From: Bryobacterales bacterium
GTDB taxonomy: Bacteria > Acidobacteriota > Terriglobia > Bryobacterales > Bryobacteraceae
Direction: 5' to 3'
DNA length: 64,000 nt
NCBI GenBank assembly: GCA_016713735.1
Contig: JADJOP010000037.1
Span: 372,001-436,000 of the forward strand
The position numbers were made by a program, and so were the translations under genes. Shown here piece after piece: positions 35,194 through 44,696 of the stretch (position 1 is its first letter; the number at the start of each line of letters is the position of its first letter). The notes below the pieces were generated by a model, which searched no databases, was not told where the DNA came from, and was given only the letters and a program-made list of their open reading frames with translations.

Positions 35194-37216
35194 ATGAAGA
35201 TCAAACAGTTCACACTGATTCTGGCGGTGGCCACGGCGCTGCTCGCCCAACCCGATGTCCAACTGCAACGGGCGATGCGCATGGAGACGCTCGACGGCAA
35301 CTTGAAAGGGGCCATTGTGCAATACGAGGTTCTAGCCCGCTCCTCGGACCGCACGGTAGGGGCGAAGGCCCTGGTCCGCATGGGACTCTGCTACGAGAAA
35401 CTCGGCAGCGCGGAAGCCAGGAAGGCCTACGAGCGGGCGCTGCGCGAGTTTCCGGGAGAAGCGGAATCCGCCGCCACGGCACGGGCGCGCCTGGCGCAAA
35501 TGGCCGGCGCCGCCAACGAGTCGGGCGCGCTCTCGTCGCGGCTGTTGTTCAGTCAGCCAATCGGCGGCCTGCTCAGCCCGGTCTCCGAAGATGGCCGAAT
35601 TTTCGCGTTCCTCACTGCCAGCGGAAGTCTCGTCGTGCGCGACCTGCAGACCGGGATCTCACGAGAGAGTCAATCGCGATGGCGAGTCCAAACCGGCCAA
35701 CATGGTTTGGGCTCCTGTCCCGAGCCGGGATGGCAGCAAGATCGCCTATGCAAGCGGAGGCGGAGCCGCGGAACCGGGATATGAACTGCGTATCAGTCCT
35801 GCGACGGGTGGGGATTTCCGCACCGTGCCGCTCAAGCTCGCCGGTCACAGCTTCTTCCATCCGTGGGACTGGTCGCCGGACGGAAGAAACTTGGCAGGCT
35901 GGGTCTACATCCCGGCCCAAAACGTGTGGAACCTTGCGGTCGTCGACACCCAATCCGGTGAACTGATGGGGCCTCCCTCCAGGCGTTCGCAGCGATGCGA
36001 AAGAGGCGTATTCTCGCCTGACGGCAAGCAGGTCGCCGCCGCCTGTTACGTCAACGAAAACGTAAACACGCCGCCGAACCGGGACATCGTCGTGTTCGAC
36101 GTTGCGACGGGGCAAGAATCCACAATTCTCGGAGGCTTATACGATGATCGCAGTCCCATATGGGTCCCCGCTGCAGGCAAGATCCTGTTCGTCAGCAACC
36201 GTCAGGGCAAGGACGGGCTCTGGATGGTGGAGTCCAAGCCCGATGGCTCCGCTGTTCCGGTACTCCTGCAAGGGGACCTCGGCGCGACGGAGTTGCTCGG
36301 CCTCGCAAAGGACGGTACTTTGCATTACGGCCGCCGGACGCAGAGCCGTGATGTCTACCTGGCGACCCTCGATCCATACTCGCTTCGCGTGCAAGGGCAG
36401 CCCAAGCGGTTCGTTGATACCTACCTGGGACACAACTCCTCGCCGGCGTGGTCGCCTTCGGGCGACTCCTTCGCCTACGCTTCATCCCGCGACATCAACG
36501 GCAAGAGCCAACTCGTTGTGCGCGGAAAGGATGGCGCCGAGGTGGTGTTGAGCGATGGCAACACTTGGAACTACCAGATCCCCACGTGGTGTTCGGATTC
36601 GCGGCTGCTCAGTTGGGGCACGCCTCATCCCGCCACCCGGCGCTTGTATGACGCCGCTACCGGGGCCGTCGTCGGTCCGGACATCAAGATCACGGGGCTG
36701 CGCGCAGCCTATCAACTCGGCTACGCTCCCGAGTGCCGGTCAGTGTATGTGTCCGCTCGTCCGCACGGATCGGAACACCGCCAGATCTTCCGGGTCGACC
36801 TGGAGACGCAGCAGCGCAGAGAGTTGTACAGCGATGACGCCGAGTGGTCATTGGCGCCAACCGTCTCGCCCGATGGCAAGTGGCTGGCCATGATTGGGCG
36901 CTTGGTGCGGGGTGGCCCCGTGGGGGTTCTCCTGATGCCCACATCCGGTGGAGCCCCGCGCATGCTGGCCACCGGCGCCGGCGACAACGTCCTGAGCTGG
37001 ACGCCGGACAGCAAGCACCTCTTCTATGTGAAATCAGAGGCCGGCCAGGAGGAGTTCTTCGCCGTCTCCATCGAGGGTGGCGCGCCCGTGGCCACCGGCA
37101 TCCGGGGCCGCGGGTTGATTGGACTCAGTCTGCACCCCGATGGGAAGCGAGCACTCTTCTCCAGCCGGGAATCAAGCGCCGAGGTCTGGAGCCTGCGCAA
37201 CTTCCTGCCGAAGTAG
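35194..37216 (+). CDS. Secreted TPR + PD40 propeller protein, module 2, single frameshift
   Basis: Starts at ATG 35194 after GGAGG with signal peptide MKIKQFTLILAVATALLAQ and TPR-like repeats (DGNLKGAIVQYEVLARSSDRTVGAKALVRMGLCYEKLGSAEARKAYERALREF). After SLVVRDLQTGISRE (to ~35670) the reading frame moves by +1. It continues as NRDGESKPANMVWAPVPSRDGSKIAYASG through the propeller to WSLRNFLPK at 37216. The switch lies in a short AG-repeat (cgagagagtc, ~35668-35676). About 675 residues would result if joined. A slippage error in sequencing or a recent mutation are both possible. The downstream part is well conserved, with no other stop codons. Confidence 0.8.
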
Positions 37217-37245
37217 GCCGGGTGGCGAGGCCCGCTTCCGCGAGG

Positions 37246-37298
37246 TGACACAAATCTGACACTCAGCGGAGTTTCTCAGGAACCAGGGGCCCTAGAAT
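37246..37298 (+). promoter_or_regulatory. Module 3 kinase promoter: tandem box plus -10
   Basis: TGAC at 37246 and TGAC at 37257 (TGACACAAATCTGAC) are exactly 11 bases apart. TAGAAT at 37293-37298 begins 36 bases after the second. An ATG at 37297 lies inside the -10 element, so translation should start later, at GTG 37309. Confidence 0.7.
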
Positions 37299-37308
37299 GG
37301 AGTGGTCC

Positions 37309-39111
37309 GTGAGGCGCGCGGTCAATCCCGTTCTGAGGGCCCTGTTGGCGACGGCCGCAGTCGTCACCATCGCCCTGTGCTGGTTCGGCTGGCGCATGTG
37401 GACGCAGGAGCGGTCTGTCGACCGGGAGCGGCAGCGCGAGCGGATTGAGGGCAGCGCGGAGGCGATGGCCGCCGTCGTCCTATGCAAGTGGGCTCAGGCA
37501 GGGGAAGCGCTGAGCCGCTGGGTTTCAGACGATCGCGCAGTTCCACCCCTCATTCCGGGCGCGGTCATCTTCGCGACGGCCGGGAACCGTGTGGAGGTGT
37601 CGCCGCGGGATGGACTTCCCTTCGTCCCGTGGCTCCCAGGCGAACCAGATCTCACGAGCGTATTCGCCGAGGGTGAAGCAGCGGAGTTTGGCGGTGGAGG
37701 TGCAGCCCGCGCTGTGGCGGTCTACCGGGGTCTTGCCGGGCATCCGAATGAAAGTCTCCGCGCGGAGGCGTTGTTGCGCTTGGCGCGGGTGCTGCTGCAA
37801 TCGGGCGAGCGGAAGGGAGCCCTGCGGGCGTATGAATCGCTGGCGCGGATGGAGGGAACGCTCGCCGCCGGGTTGCCCGCCGGACTCGTCGGGTTGGACG
37901 GTCAGCGCAAACTGGGTTCCTCCGGTAGCGGAGAACAGATCGCCGCCGGCCTTGCCAGCGGACGGTGGTTGCTGAGGAGGGGGCCAGCGGAATACTACCT
38001 GGAGGCGGCTTCCCTTCGATCCCCACCTGGCGGTTGGGCGGCGGCGGAGGCCATGTCGCTGCTCTGGGAGAAGCGCGAGGGACCCGTCATCGAGATCGAT
38101 GGCCAGCCGTGGCTCGGGATGTGGCGGGGAAACGAGAAGCGATGGGCTGGGCTGGTGGCGATGCCCGCGCGCTTTCTTGAGATCAAGGCTCCAGCGGGGG
38201 TGCGCTTTCAGCTCACTGATGCGCGCGGCCGTTTTTTGGCGGGAATCCCAGATAAACCGCAGCCAGGCACGGCCCAGGTGCTGGGCGAGGTGGAAAGCCC
38301 CTGGGTGCTCCGGGTCTGGCAGGACGGCGGCGGCACGGCATACCGGACGATGACTCCGGCACTGGTCGGACTGGTGATTCTGCTGCTCTGGGGGGCGGTG
38401 TACTTTATGGCGCGGGCCATCCGGCGCGAGTCCGAAGTGGCGCGGCTGCAGTCTGATTTCGTGGCGGCGGTCTCGCATGAATTCCGTTCTCCACTGACGA
38501 CGGTGAGGCAGTTGTCGGAGATGCTGGAGATGGGGCAAGTGCCGAGCGAGGAGCGGCGGCAGAAATACTACAGCGTGCTGGCGGGAGAGGCGCACAGGTT
38601 GCAGCGGCTGGTAGAGGGGTTGCTGCACTTGGGACGAATGGAAGCCGGGGCACAGAGTTACCGGATGCAGCAATTGAAAGTGGGTGACCTCGTACGGCAA
38701 GCCGTGGAGGAGGTCGGGCCGGGGGGCGGTCGAGTTGCTGTTTCAGAGAGCGGTGAAATCCACGCAAATGGGGACCGGGAGGCCCTGACCGCCGCGATTC
38801 GGAATCTCCTCGACAACGCCCTGAAGTACTCCCCCGCGGACTCACGCGTCGAAGCTGGCTGGCGGCAGGGCGGCCGGCAGGTTCTCATCTATGTGCGGGA
38901 CCTCGGCCCGGGCATCCCGGTGGAAGAACAGAAGGCGGTGTTCGAGAAGTTCGTACGGGGAAGGCGGGCCGTGAAGGAGAGTATCCAGGGTACCGGAGTG
39001 GGATTGGCGATGGTGAAACACATCATGAAGGCGCATGGCGGCGAGGTCCGGCTGGAGAGCGCTCCGGGCCAGGGCTCTACGTTTACGCTCGTGTTGCCGG
39101 AGAGTGAGTGA
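37309..39111 (+). CDS. Sensor histidine kinase, module 3
   Basis: 600 residues from GTG 37309 (reads as MRRAVNPVLRALLATAAVVTIALCWFGW). An in-frame ATG at 37297 overlaps the predicted -10 element and is therefore disfavoured. TM1 is followed by MWTQERSVDRERQ. The outer region has a TPR-like core (AVAVYRGLAGHPNESLRAEALLRLARVLLQSGERKGALRAYESL), and SPWVLRVWQ precedes TM2. The kinase core is complete: SHEFRSPL (His ~390), NLLDNALKYS, DLGPGIP, FEKFVRG, GTGVGLAMV. A three-base gap separates it from the regulator gene. Confidence 0.9.
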   Translation: MRRAVNPVLRALLATAAVVTIALCWFGWRMWTQERSVDRERQRERIEGSAEAMAAVVLCKWAQAGEALSRWVSDDRAVPPLIPGAVIFATAGNRVEVSPRDGLPFVPWLPGEPDLTSVFAEGEAAEFGGGGAARAVAVYRGLAGHPNESLRAEALLRLARVLLQSGERKGALRAYESLARMEGTLAAGLPAGLVGLDGQRKLGSSGSGEQIAAGLASGRWLLRRGPAEYYLEAASLRSPPGGWAAAEAMSLLWEKREGPVIEIDGQPWLGMWRGNEKRWAGLVAMPARFLEIKAPAGVRFQLTDARGRFLAGIPDKPQPGTAQVLGEVESPWVLRVWQDGGGTAYRTMTPALVGLVILLLWGAVYFMARAIRRESEVARLQSDFVAAVSHEFRSPLTTVRQLSEMLEMGQVPSEERRQKYYSVLAGEAHRLQRLVEGLLHLGRMEAGAQSYRMQQLKVGDLVRQAVEEVGPGGGRVAVSESGEIHANGDREALTAAIRNLLDNALKYSPADSRVEAGWRQGGRQVLIYVRDLGPGIPVEEQKAVFEKFVRGRRAVKESIQGTGVGLAMVKHIMKAHGGEVRLESAPGQGSTFTLVLPESE

Positions 39112-39114
39112 GCG

Positions 39115-39792
39115 ATGGCGAGAATTCTGGTTGTGGAAGATGAGCCGGGGATCGCGCTGGCCCTGGAGGATGATCTCACGATGGAGGGGCATCAGGTGCA
39201 GGTTGCCAGCGATGGCCCATCCGGCGCGAAAGCCGCCCGCGAAGCTCGCTTTGACCTGATTGTGCTCGACGTCATGCTGCCGGGCAAGGACGGCTTCGAA
39301 GTGTGCCGCGAGTTGCGCCGCGCCGGGGTACGGACACCCATTCTCATGTTCACGGCGCGAACGCAGGAGGCCGAAAAGGTGCTCGGCCTGGAACTGGGGG
39401 CCGACGATTACGTGACCAAGCCGTTTGGGGTGCGCGAACTCCGGGCCCGCGTCATGGCACTCCTGCGGCGAAGCCAGGCCGCGGGCGCGGAGCGCGTGCT
39501 GCGGTTTGGCGAAACAGAGGTGGACTTCGACAGGGCCGAGGTGCGGCGCGGCTTAGAGACGTGGACCCTGACGCAGACGGAGTTCAAGCTGTTGGAGTTG
39601 TTCGCGCGCAGCCGTGGGAGAATCCTCACACGCGACCAGTTGGTGGAGGGTGCGTGGGGCGCAAGCACCTTCGTGACCGACCGTGTGGTGGACAACCACA
39701 TCGGCAATCTGCGGAGGAAGATTGAGCCCGACCCGGACGAGCCGCGCTTCCTGCTGAACGTGCGCGGGCTGGGATACCGCTTCGATGGTTGA
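39115..39792 (+). CDS. OmpR/PhoB-type response regulator, module 3
   Basis: 225 residues. The receiver has VVEDEPGIA, LIVLDVMLPGKDGFEVC (phospho-Asp ~52), MFTARTQEAEKV and GADDYVTKPFGVREL. The winged helix is FKLLELFARSRGRILTRDQLVEGAWGASTFVTDRVVDNHIGNLRRKIEPDPDEP, ending GLGYRFDG. The stop is GGT TGA, five bases before the first TGAC repeat of the next promoter. It is cognate to the module 3 kinase by position. Confidence 0.94.
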   Translation: MARILVVEDEPGIALALEDDLTMEGHQVQVASDGPSGAKAAREARFDLIVLDVMLPGKDGFEVCRELRRAGVRTPILMFTARTQEAEKVLGLELGADDYVTKPFGVRELRARVMALLRRSQAAGAERVLRFGETEVDFDRAEVRRGLETWTLTQTEFKLLELFARSRGRILTRDQLVEGAWGASTFVTDRVVDNHIGNLRRKIEPDPDEPRFLLNVRGLGYRFDG

Positions 39793-39796
39793 GATC

Positions 39797-39850
39797 TGAC
39801 GCAAATCTGACATTGGCCGGGAGGGAGATCTGAGATTGGCTGGGTAGGCT
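39797..39850 (+). promoter_or_regulatory. Module 3 propeller-gene promoter: tandem box, extra direct repeat, -10
   Basis: TGAC at 39797 and 39808 have the 11-base phase, and TAGGCT at 39845-39850 starts 37 bases after the second. A 17-base near-repeat (ATCTGA-ATTGGC-GGG type) occurs at 39805-39821 and 39828-39844, giving a further copy downstream. GGAGG precedes ATG 39871. Confidence 0.65.
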
Positions 39851-39870
39851 GCCATCAGGAGGCAAACAAC

Positions 39871-41923
39871 ATGTCGATGCCGATGATTCGAGTTTGGGTT
39901 CTGTTGGCGGCGGTGGCCGGTTTGGCGTTTGGCCAGGCGGAAAAGATGCTGGAAGCCGCACGGCAAAAGGAAGTGGTGGACGGCGATCTGAAGTCCGCCA
40001 TCACGCAGTACGAACAACTCGCCCGCGGCTCCAATCGCGCTGTGGCCGCCAAAGCTCTGGTGGGAATGGGACAGTGTTACGAAAAACTCGGCAGCACGGA
40101 AGCGCTCAGAGCCTACGAGCGCGTCGTCCGCGACTTTGCGGAACAGAAGGATGCGGCCTCGCAGGCTCGGGCGCGGCTGGCGGCACTCGCAGGGCCACGT
40201 TCTTTTGCCAGTGAGATGAGCCTGCGGGCGCTCGACAGCGGCCCACAGTTTGAATCGCTGGGAGGGATGTCGTCCGACGGCAGGTTGATTGCCTTCACCG
40301 ACAACTACCGCGGAGGAAGCCCCTCTGTCTACGAAACGGCGACCAAGCTGGCTCACCGCCTTGTGAACTTGGACTGGGGTCAGGTCAGCAGCGGCTGGGG
40401 CGCAGAAGTGGCGATCTCGCGTGACGGCAAGTGGGTGGCGTTCAGTTGGTACAAGACTGGACCCAGGTACCTGGAGTTACGGGTAGTTGCCACGGATGGG
40501 ACGGGCATGAGAACCATCGTGCGCGACCAGGGCTCGGCAACGCCGCTGGACTGGAGCCCCGATGGACGCTTTGTCCTGACGCTGCTGGAGAAAGAACGCC
40601 TGGGGCAAGGAACGACTCAGGGAGAGATGAGCCTGGTCAAGGTGGCGAATGGGAGCGTCCGTAATCTCAAGAAATTCACACGCGCGCCAACCTATGGTCG
40701 AATCTCGCCCGATGGCCGGTGGATTGCCTACCTTTCCAGCGACGGTGTCGCCCGGGTGATGGCAGCGGACGGAAGCGTGGACCAGCAGTTATTTGCCGAC
40801 GACCCGAAGGCGCAGTTGGTGGACTGGACGCCGGATGGGAAAGCCCTGGTGTTCTTGAGCAACAGGTCCGGCACGCGCGCCTTGTGGCATGTGGCGATGG
40901 AAGAAGGCAGGGCGGCCGGGCAAGCACGCGTCCTCCGCAGCGGGATGGCCAGCGAGATCGCACCGCTGGGGATCGGCGCCGACGGCCGGTTGCTGTTCGT
41001 TGAGAACTCCGGCCTCAATAACAGCTACGCGCCCCCGATGGCGGGCGGCACACTAGAACGTCTCACGCAGCGCTTCGAAGGCAGCCATGGCTTCGCGGCC
41101 TACTCTCCCGATGGCAAGCGGAGTCGCGTGGTTCGGACTGAAGGAGCAGTTTGGGGTGGCGGGAAGCACGCTGGTGTTGCGGGACCGGGCCACCGGCCTG
41201 GAGAGGACCATGCCCGCGCCGGACCGGGCAGTGATCAACTTCGCGCCGGAATGGCTCGACGATAATCGGTCCCTGGTCTTCCGGATCAACGAGTCGAACA
41301 AGCATTCGCTCGTGAAGCTCGACGTCGAAACGGGGCAGACGTCGAAAATCGTCGATGCCCGGCAGGTGTGGGACTCGGTTCTTTCCGGCGATGGGAAGAC
41401 CTACTACTTCGTGAAGCGCCAGGAAGGCCAGATCGCCGCATTGGACATCGCTACGGGCGCGGAAAGGAAGGTCGCTGACGTTCCCCCTCGTAAGATGACC
41501 CGCGCGCTGGTGTTGAGCCCGGATGGCAAAACCCTCGCCTTCGTGGTCCAACACCCCCAACACGCACCGGACCCCTCGGGCTTCACGGGCTGGTCTCTGG
41601 AACTTTGCGACCTGGCCACAGGGAAGGTCCGCATCTTCAGGAGGGGAGACGCCAAGGATCCTCTTGTCGGATTCAACCGGCGGGCGCTTCAGTACACACC
41701 GGACGGCAAGGCATTGATTGCCACTAGGACTGGGACGAAGCCCAGCCGTATCCGGCTGTTGCCGCTCGACGGCGGCCCTGACCGGCTGCTGGTGGAAAGC
41801 GCAGGCATGCTCTTCGATGCTTCCATCAGTCCGGACGGCAAGAGCCTGATGTACACGGAAAGCACCTCGAAGAACGACCTGTGGGTGCTGGAGAATTTCC
41901 TCGCCCGTACCTCGACCAAATAG
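39871..41923 (+). CDS. Secreted TPR + PD40 propeller protein, module 3, single frameshift
   Basis: ATG 39871 follows CAGGAGG. A signal peptide (MIRVWVLLAAVAGLAFGQ) and TPR-like repeats (DGDLKSAITQYEQLARGSNRAVAAKALVGMGQCYEKLGS) are nearly identical to module 4, a sign of recent duplication or conversion. Propeller blades run in the first frame to FAAYSPDGKR (~41118). The frame then moves by +1 and continues VAWFGLKEQFGVAGSTLVLRDRATG ... to NDLWVLENFLARTSTK at 41923. One extra base near 41119-41121 (aagcggagtcgcg) explains the break. Joined, the protein is ~684 residues, like its paralogues. Confidence 0.8.
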
Positions 41924-41930
41924 TGGCCCG

Positions 41931-41969
41931 GAGAGGCGGGTGTGGGGAGGCATCTCCCGCCCGCCTCTC
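41931..41969 (+). terminator. Hairpin between modules 3 and 4
   Basis: GAGAGGCGGG at 41931-41940 pairs perfectly with CCCGCCTCTC at 41960-41969, seven bases after the propeller stop. There is no T-run. The right arm touches the first repeat of the module 4 kinase promoter, so termination and regulation could interact. Confidence 0.5.
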
Positions 41970-42045
41970 GACGCGATCTCGACACAACCCTGATGGAATT
42001 GCGATGCGCAAGTGCGGGAATGGGTGGATGATGTACGCATAGTAT
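41969..42045 (+). promoter_or_regulatory. Module 4 kinase promoter: four 11-bp-phased repeats plus -10
   Basis: CGAC at 41969, CGAC at 41980, TGAT at 41991 and CGAT at 42002 are all spaced 11 bases. TAGTAT at 42040-42045 starts 38 bases after the last. A poorer -10 (GGGAAT, 42016) lies 36 bases after the second. The longer array is unique to this module. Confidence 0.5.
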
Positions 42046-42064
42046 GTCGAGGCTGTTGGGTGGT

Positions 42065-43942
42065 ATGAGTTCAGGGCGTGGCCTGCTGGCACTGTTCCTG
42101 GTGGTCACTATTTTGCCCGCGCTGGCGCTGGTTGCGCTTGGGGTGCGCCTGATGGAGCAAGAGTGGATCGTGGCCGGGCAGAGACGCCGGCAGAGTCTGG
42201 AGCATGCCGCCGATCTTGCTGTCAGGGTTCTGGAACAGGAACTGGCCTCGCTTCGCCGCAAGGTTGCCGCTGAGCACTGGGACGATCTACCCCTTCCGGG
42301 CGATTCGGCGGTCCTTATCATCCGGGGACAATCGGTCAGCGCATTCCCGGCGGGCCGCCTGCCGTTTCTGCCCTCCACTCCGCCGCTCGAAGAGATTCCG
42401 GAAGGCGCCTTTGCCGAAGCCGAGTCCTTTGAATTCGCGAAGCAGGATCTCACTGAGGCGCTGCGGCGATACTCCGGCATGGCCGCGTCACGCAGTCCGG
42501 GCATCCGTGCCGGCGCGCTGCTGCGCGAGGCAAGGGTTCTGCGGAAGTTGGGCCGCGGCACTGAAGCCCTCGCCGCGAACCAGCGGCTTGCGGAGGTGCG
42601 GGGGATTGCCCTCAGTGGCATGCCGGTGGACCTACTGGCACGACGGAGCCGGTGCGCCATCCTGGCTGACCTCTCCCGTCGGGCGGAACTGGCCGACGAG
42701 GCCCAGGGAATCCGACAGGATCTTCGGGCCGGGCGATGGGCGCTCGATCAGGCTTCCTATGAGCGCGTGACGGAACAACTCCAGGCGTGGCTCGGCGCCG
42801 TTGTCGCACCGGGGCCCGAGCAGGCCGCACTCGCCGGGGCTGCGTCATGGCTGCACCGCCGTTGGACCACGACGCCTGCGGGGGAGTTCCCCAGCGAAGG
42901 GACGCAGGTGCTCCGTGAGGTGTTCGTGCTCTGGCACTCCCAGGGGGATTCGGTGAACGCGCTTCTGGCCGGGCCCGCATTCGTTGAGCGCCACGTGATG
43001 AGACCGGCGGCGGCAGCCGTGCATCCCATCCGGCTGGGAGTGGGCGTCAAGAGGCCCCCGGAGGGAATTCGCGTGCAGCGATCCGCCACCGAGAGTGGTT
43101 TGCCGTGGAACTTGGCGTTCGCTCCCGACCCGAATGAACCACTGCAGGACCCCGCTCGAAACCAGCTTCTCTTGGCCGGCTTTGGGCTGCTGCTCCTGCT
43201 CATTACAGCGGGCAGCTATCTCGCCTGGCGCGCGGTGAGCCGGGAACTGGCCGTGGCGCGGCTGCAGTCCGATTTCGTGGCCGCCGTCTCACACGAATTC
43301 CGGACTCCGCTGACAACACTGGCTCATCTGAATGACCTGCTCGGCGGCAGCAACGAACCTCCCACGGAAAAGCGCCGTGGGTATTATGAAGCCCAGGCGC
43401 GCGCCACCAGCCGCCTCCGCGGGCTGGTGGAAACGCTGCTCGACTTTGGCCGCATGGAAGCGGGCTGCCAGCCCTATCGCTTCGAGCCGCTCGACGCCGG
43501 CGTGTTCGCCCGCTACGTCTGCGAGTCGTTCGACGCCGAGGTCTCGGAGAGGGGATTCGCGGTCGAATATCGCGCTTGCGAATCGGATCTGCCGGTGATG
43601 GCCGATCCGGAAGCCCTCGAGCGGGCGCTGTGGAACCTGCTTGACAACGCGGCTAAGTACTCGGGGGAGAGCAGACGCATCGTTGTGGAGGCGAGGGCCA
43701 GCGGCGGCCAAGCCGTGATCCAGGTGATCGACTCAGGACTGGGAATCGTCCCGGAAGACCAGCCGCGCATCTTTGAGAAATTCACACGAGGCGAAGCGGC
43801 GCGCGAACACGGCATCAAGGGGACCGGCATCGGGCTCACCATGGTGCGGCACATTGCCGAAGCCCACGGAGGAGAGGTGACGGTGAGCAGCGTGAAGGGC
43901 CACGGCAGCACGTTCGCCATCGTGATGCCCCTGAAGAGGTGA
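42065..43942 (+). CDS. Sensor histidine kinase, module 4
   Basis: 625 residues from ATG 42065 (MSSGRGLLALFLVVTILPALALVALGV). This start gives the same spacing to the RLMEQE motif as in the paralogues; ATG 42044 overlaps the predicted -10 element. The outer region has TPR-like helices (EALRRYSGMAASRSPGIRAGALLREARVLRKLGRGTEALAANQRL), and LPWNLAFAPD precedes TM2 (LLLAGFGLLLLLITAGSYLAW). The core is intact: SHEFRTPL (His ~410), NLLDNAAKYS, DSGLGIVP, FEKFTRG, GTGIGLTMV. A three-base gap separates it from the regulator gene. Confidence 0.9.
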   Translation: MSSGRGLLALFLVVTILPALALVALGVRLMEQEWIVAGQRRRQSLEHAADLAVRVLEQELASLRRKVAAEHWDDLPLPGDSAVLIIRGQSVSAFPAGRLPFLPSTPPLEEIPEGAFAEAESFEFAKQDLTEALRRYSGMAASRSPGIRAGALLREARVLRKLGRGTEALAANQRLAEVRGIALSGMPVDLLARRSRCAILADLSRRAELADEAQGIRQDLRAGRWALDQASYERVTEQLQAWLGAVVAPGPEQAALAGAASWLHRRWTTTPAGEFPSEGTQVLREVFVLWHSQGDSVNALLAGPAFVERHVMRPAAAAVHPIRLGVGVKRPPEGIRVQRSATESGLPWNLAFAPDPNEPLQDPARNQLLLAGFGLLLLLITAGSYLAWRAVSRELAVARLQSDFVAAVSHEFRTPLTTLAHLNDLLGGSNEPPTEKRRGYYEAQARATSRLRGLVETLLDFGRMEAGCQPYRFEPLDAGVFARYVCESFDAEVSERGFAVEYRACESDLPVMADPEALERALWNLLDNAAKYSGESRRIVVEARASGGQAVIQVIDSGLGIVPEDQPRIFEKFTRGEAAREHGIKGTGIGLTMVRHIAEAHGGEVTVSSVKGHGSTFAIVMPLKR

Positions 43943-43945
43943 AAC

Positions 43946-44680
43946 ATGGCACGCATCCTGATTGTGGAGGACGAACCCGACATCGCCTTGGGTCTCGTGG
44001 ATGATCTGGCGCGCGAGGGCTATCAAGTGGAGACGGCAGCCACGGGACCGGAAGGGCTGAAGCGAGCTCGCGGCGAGGCATGGGAACTCGTCCTGCTCGA
44101 TGTGATGCTGCCCGGCATGGATGGCTTCGACGTGTGCCGGGAGCTGCGGCGGGCACGCATCCGGACACCTGTCATCATGCTGACCGCCAGGGCGCACGAC
44201 GCCGAAAAGGTGATGGGGCTTGAACTGGGCGCCGACGACTACATCACGAAGCCCTTTAACCCGCGGGAGCTCCGGGCGCGGGTGAAGGCGATGCTGCGGC
44301 GTTTCGACGATGGCTCCCCGGGCGTCTACTGTTTCGGAAGCGTGGAGGTGGACTTTGACCGGGCCGAGGTACGCCGTGACGGCACACCGGTTGACCTCAC
44401 GGCTCTCGAGTTCCGGCTGTTGCAGGTGCTGATCGAACGGCGTGGCCGCGTGCTCAGCCGTGCGCAGTTGATTGAAGCCGCCTGGGAGCCAGCCACTCAT
44501 GTCAGCGACCGGGTGGTGGATACCCATATCCTGCACCTGCGGCAAAAAATCGAACGTGAGCCAAGCCGGCCGCAGTACCTGCATGGCGTGAGAGGAATCG
44601 GGTATCGCTTCGATGGCCGAAGACTTGATGCACTCTCGACATTCGCCGCGCGAAGCCTCGATTTCACACCCCTAGAGTGA
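43946..44680 (+). CDS. OmpR/PhoB-type response regulator, module 4, stop-loss C-terminal extension
   Basis: 244 residues. The receiver has VEDEPDIA, LVLLDVMLPGMDGFDVC (phospho-Asp ~52), MLTARAHDAEKV and GADDYITKPFNPREL. The winged helix has FRLLQVLIERRGRVLSRAQLIEAAWE and VVDTHILHLRQKIERE. Regulators 2 and 3 end at ...RFDG followed by TGA; here the corresponding codon is CGA (GAT GGC CGA). Translation therefore runs a further ~20 codons (RRLDALSTFAARSLDFTPLE) through the promoter of the propeller gene. The extension looks accidental and is probably harmless. ATG is preceded by GAAGAGGTG. Confidence 0.92.
   Translation: MARILIVEDEPDIALGLVDDLAREGYQVETAATGPEGLKRARGEAWELVLLDVMLPGMDGFDVCRELRRARIRTPVIMLTARAHDAEKVMGLELGADDYITKPFNPRELRARVKAMLRRFDDGSPGVYCFGSVEVDFDRAEVRRDGTPVDLTALEFRLLQVLIERRGRVLSRAQLIEAAWEPATHVSDRVVDTHILHLRQKIEREPSRPQYLHGVRGIGYRFDGRRLDALSTFAARSLDFTPLE
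44626..44678 (+). promoter_or_regulatory. Module 4 propeller-gene promoter inside the extended regulator gene
   Basis: TGAT at 44626 and CGAC at 44637 have the 11-base phase. TAGAGT at 44673-44678 starts 36 bases after the second. CAGGAGG precedes ATG 44697. The whole promoter lies within the read-through part of the regulator gene. Confidence 0.6.
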
Positions 44681-44696
44681 GCAACAGGAGGTTCCC

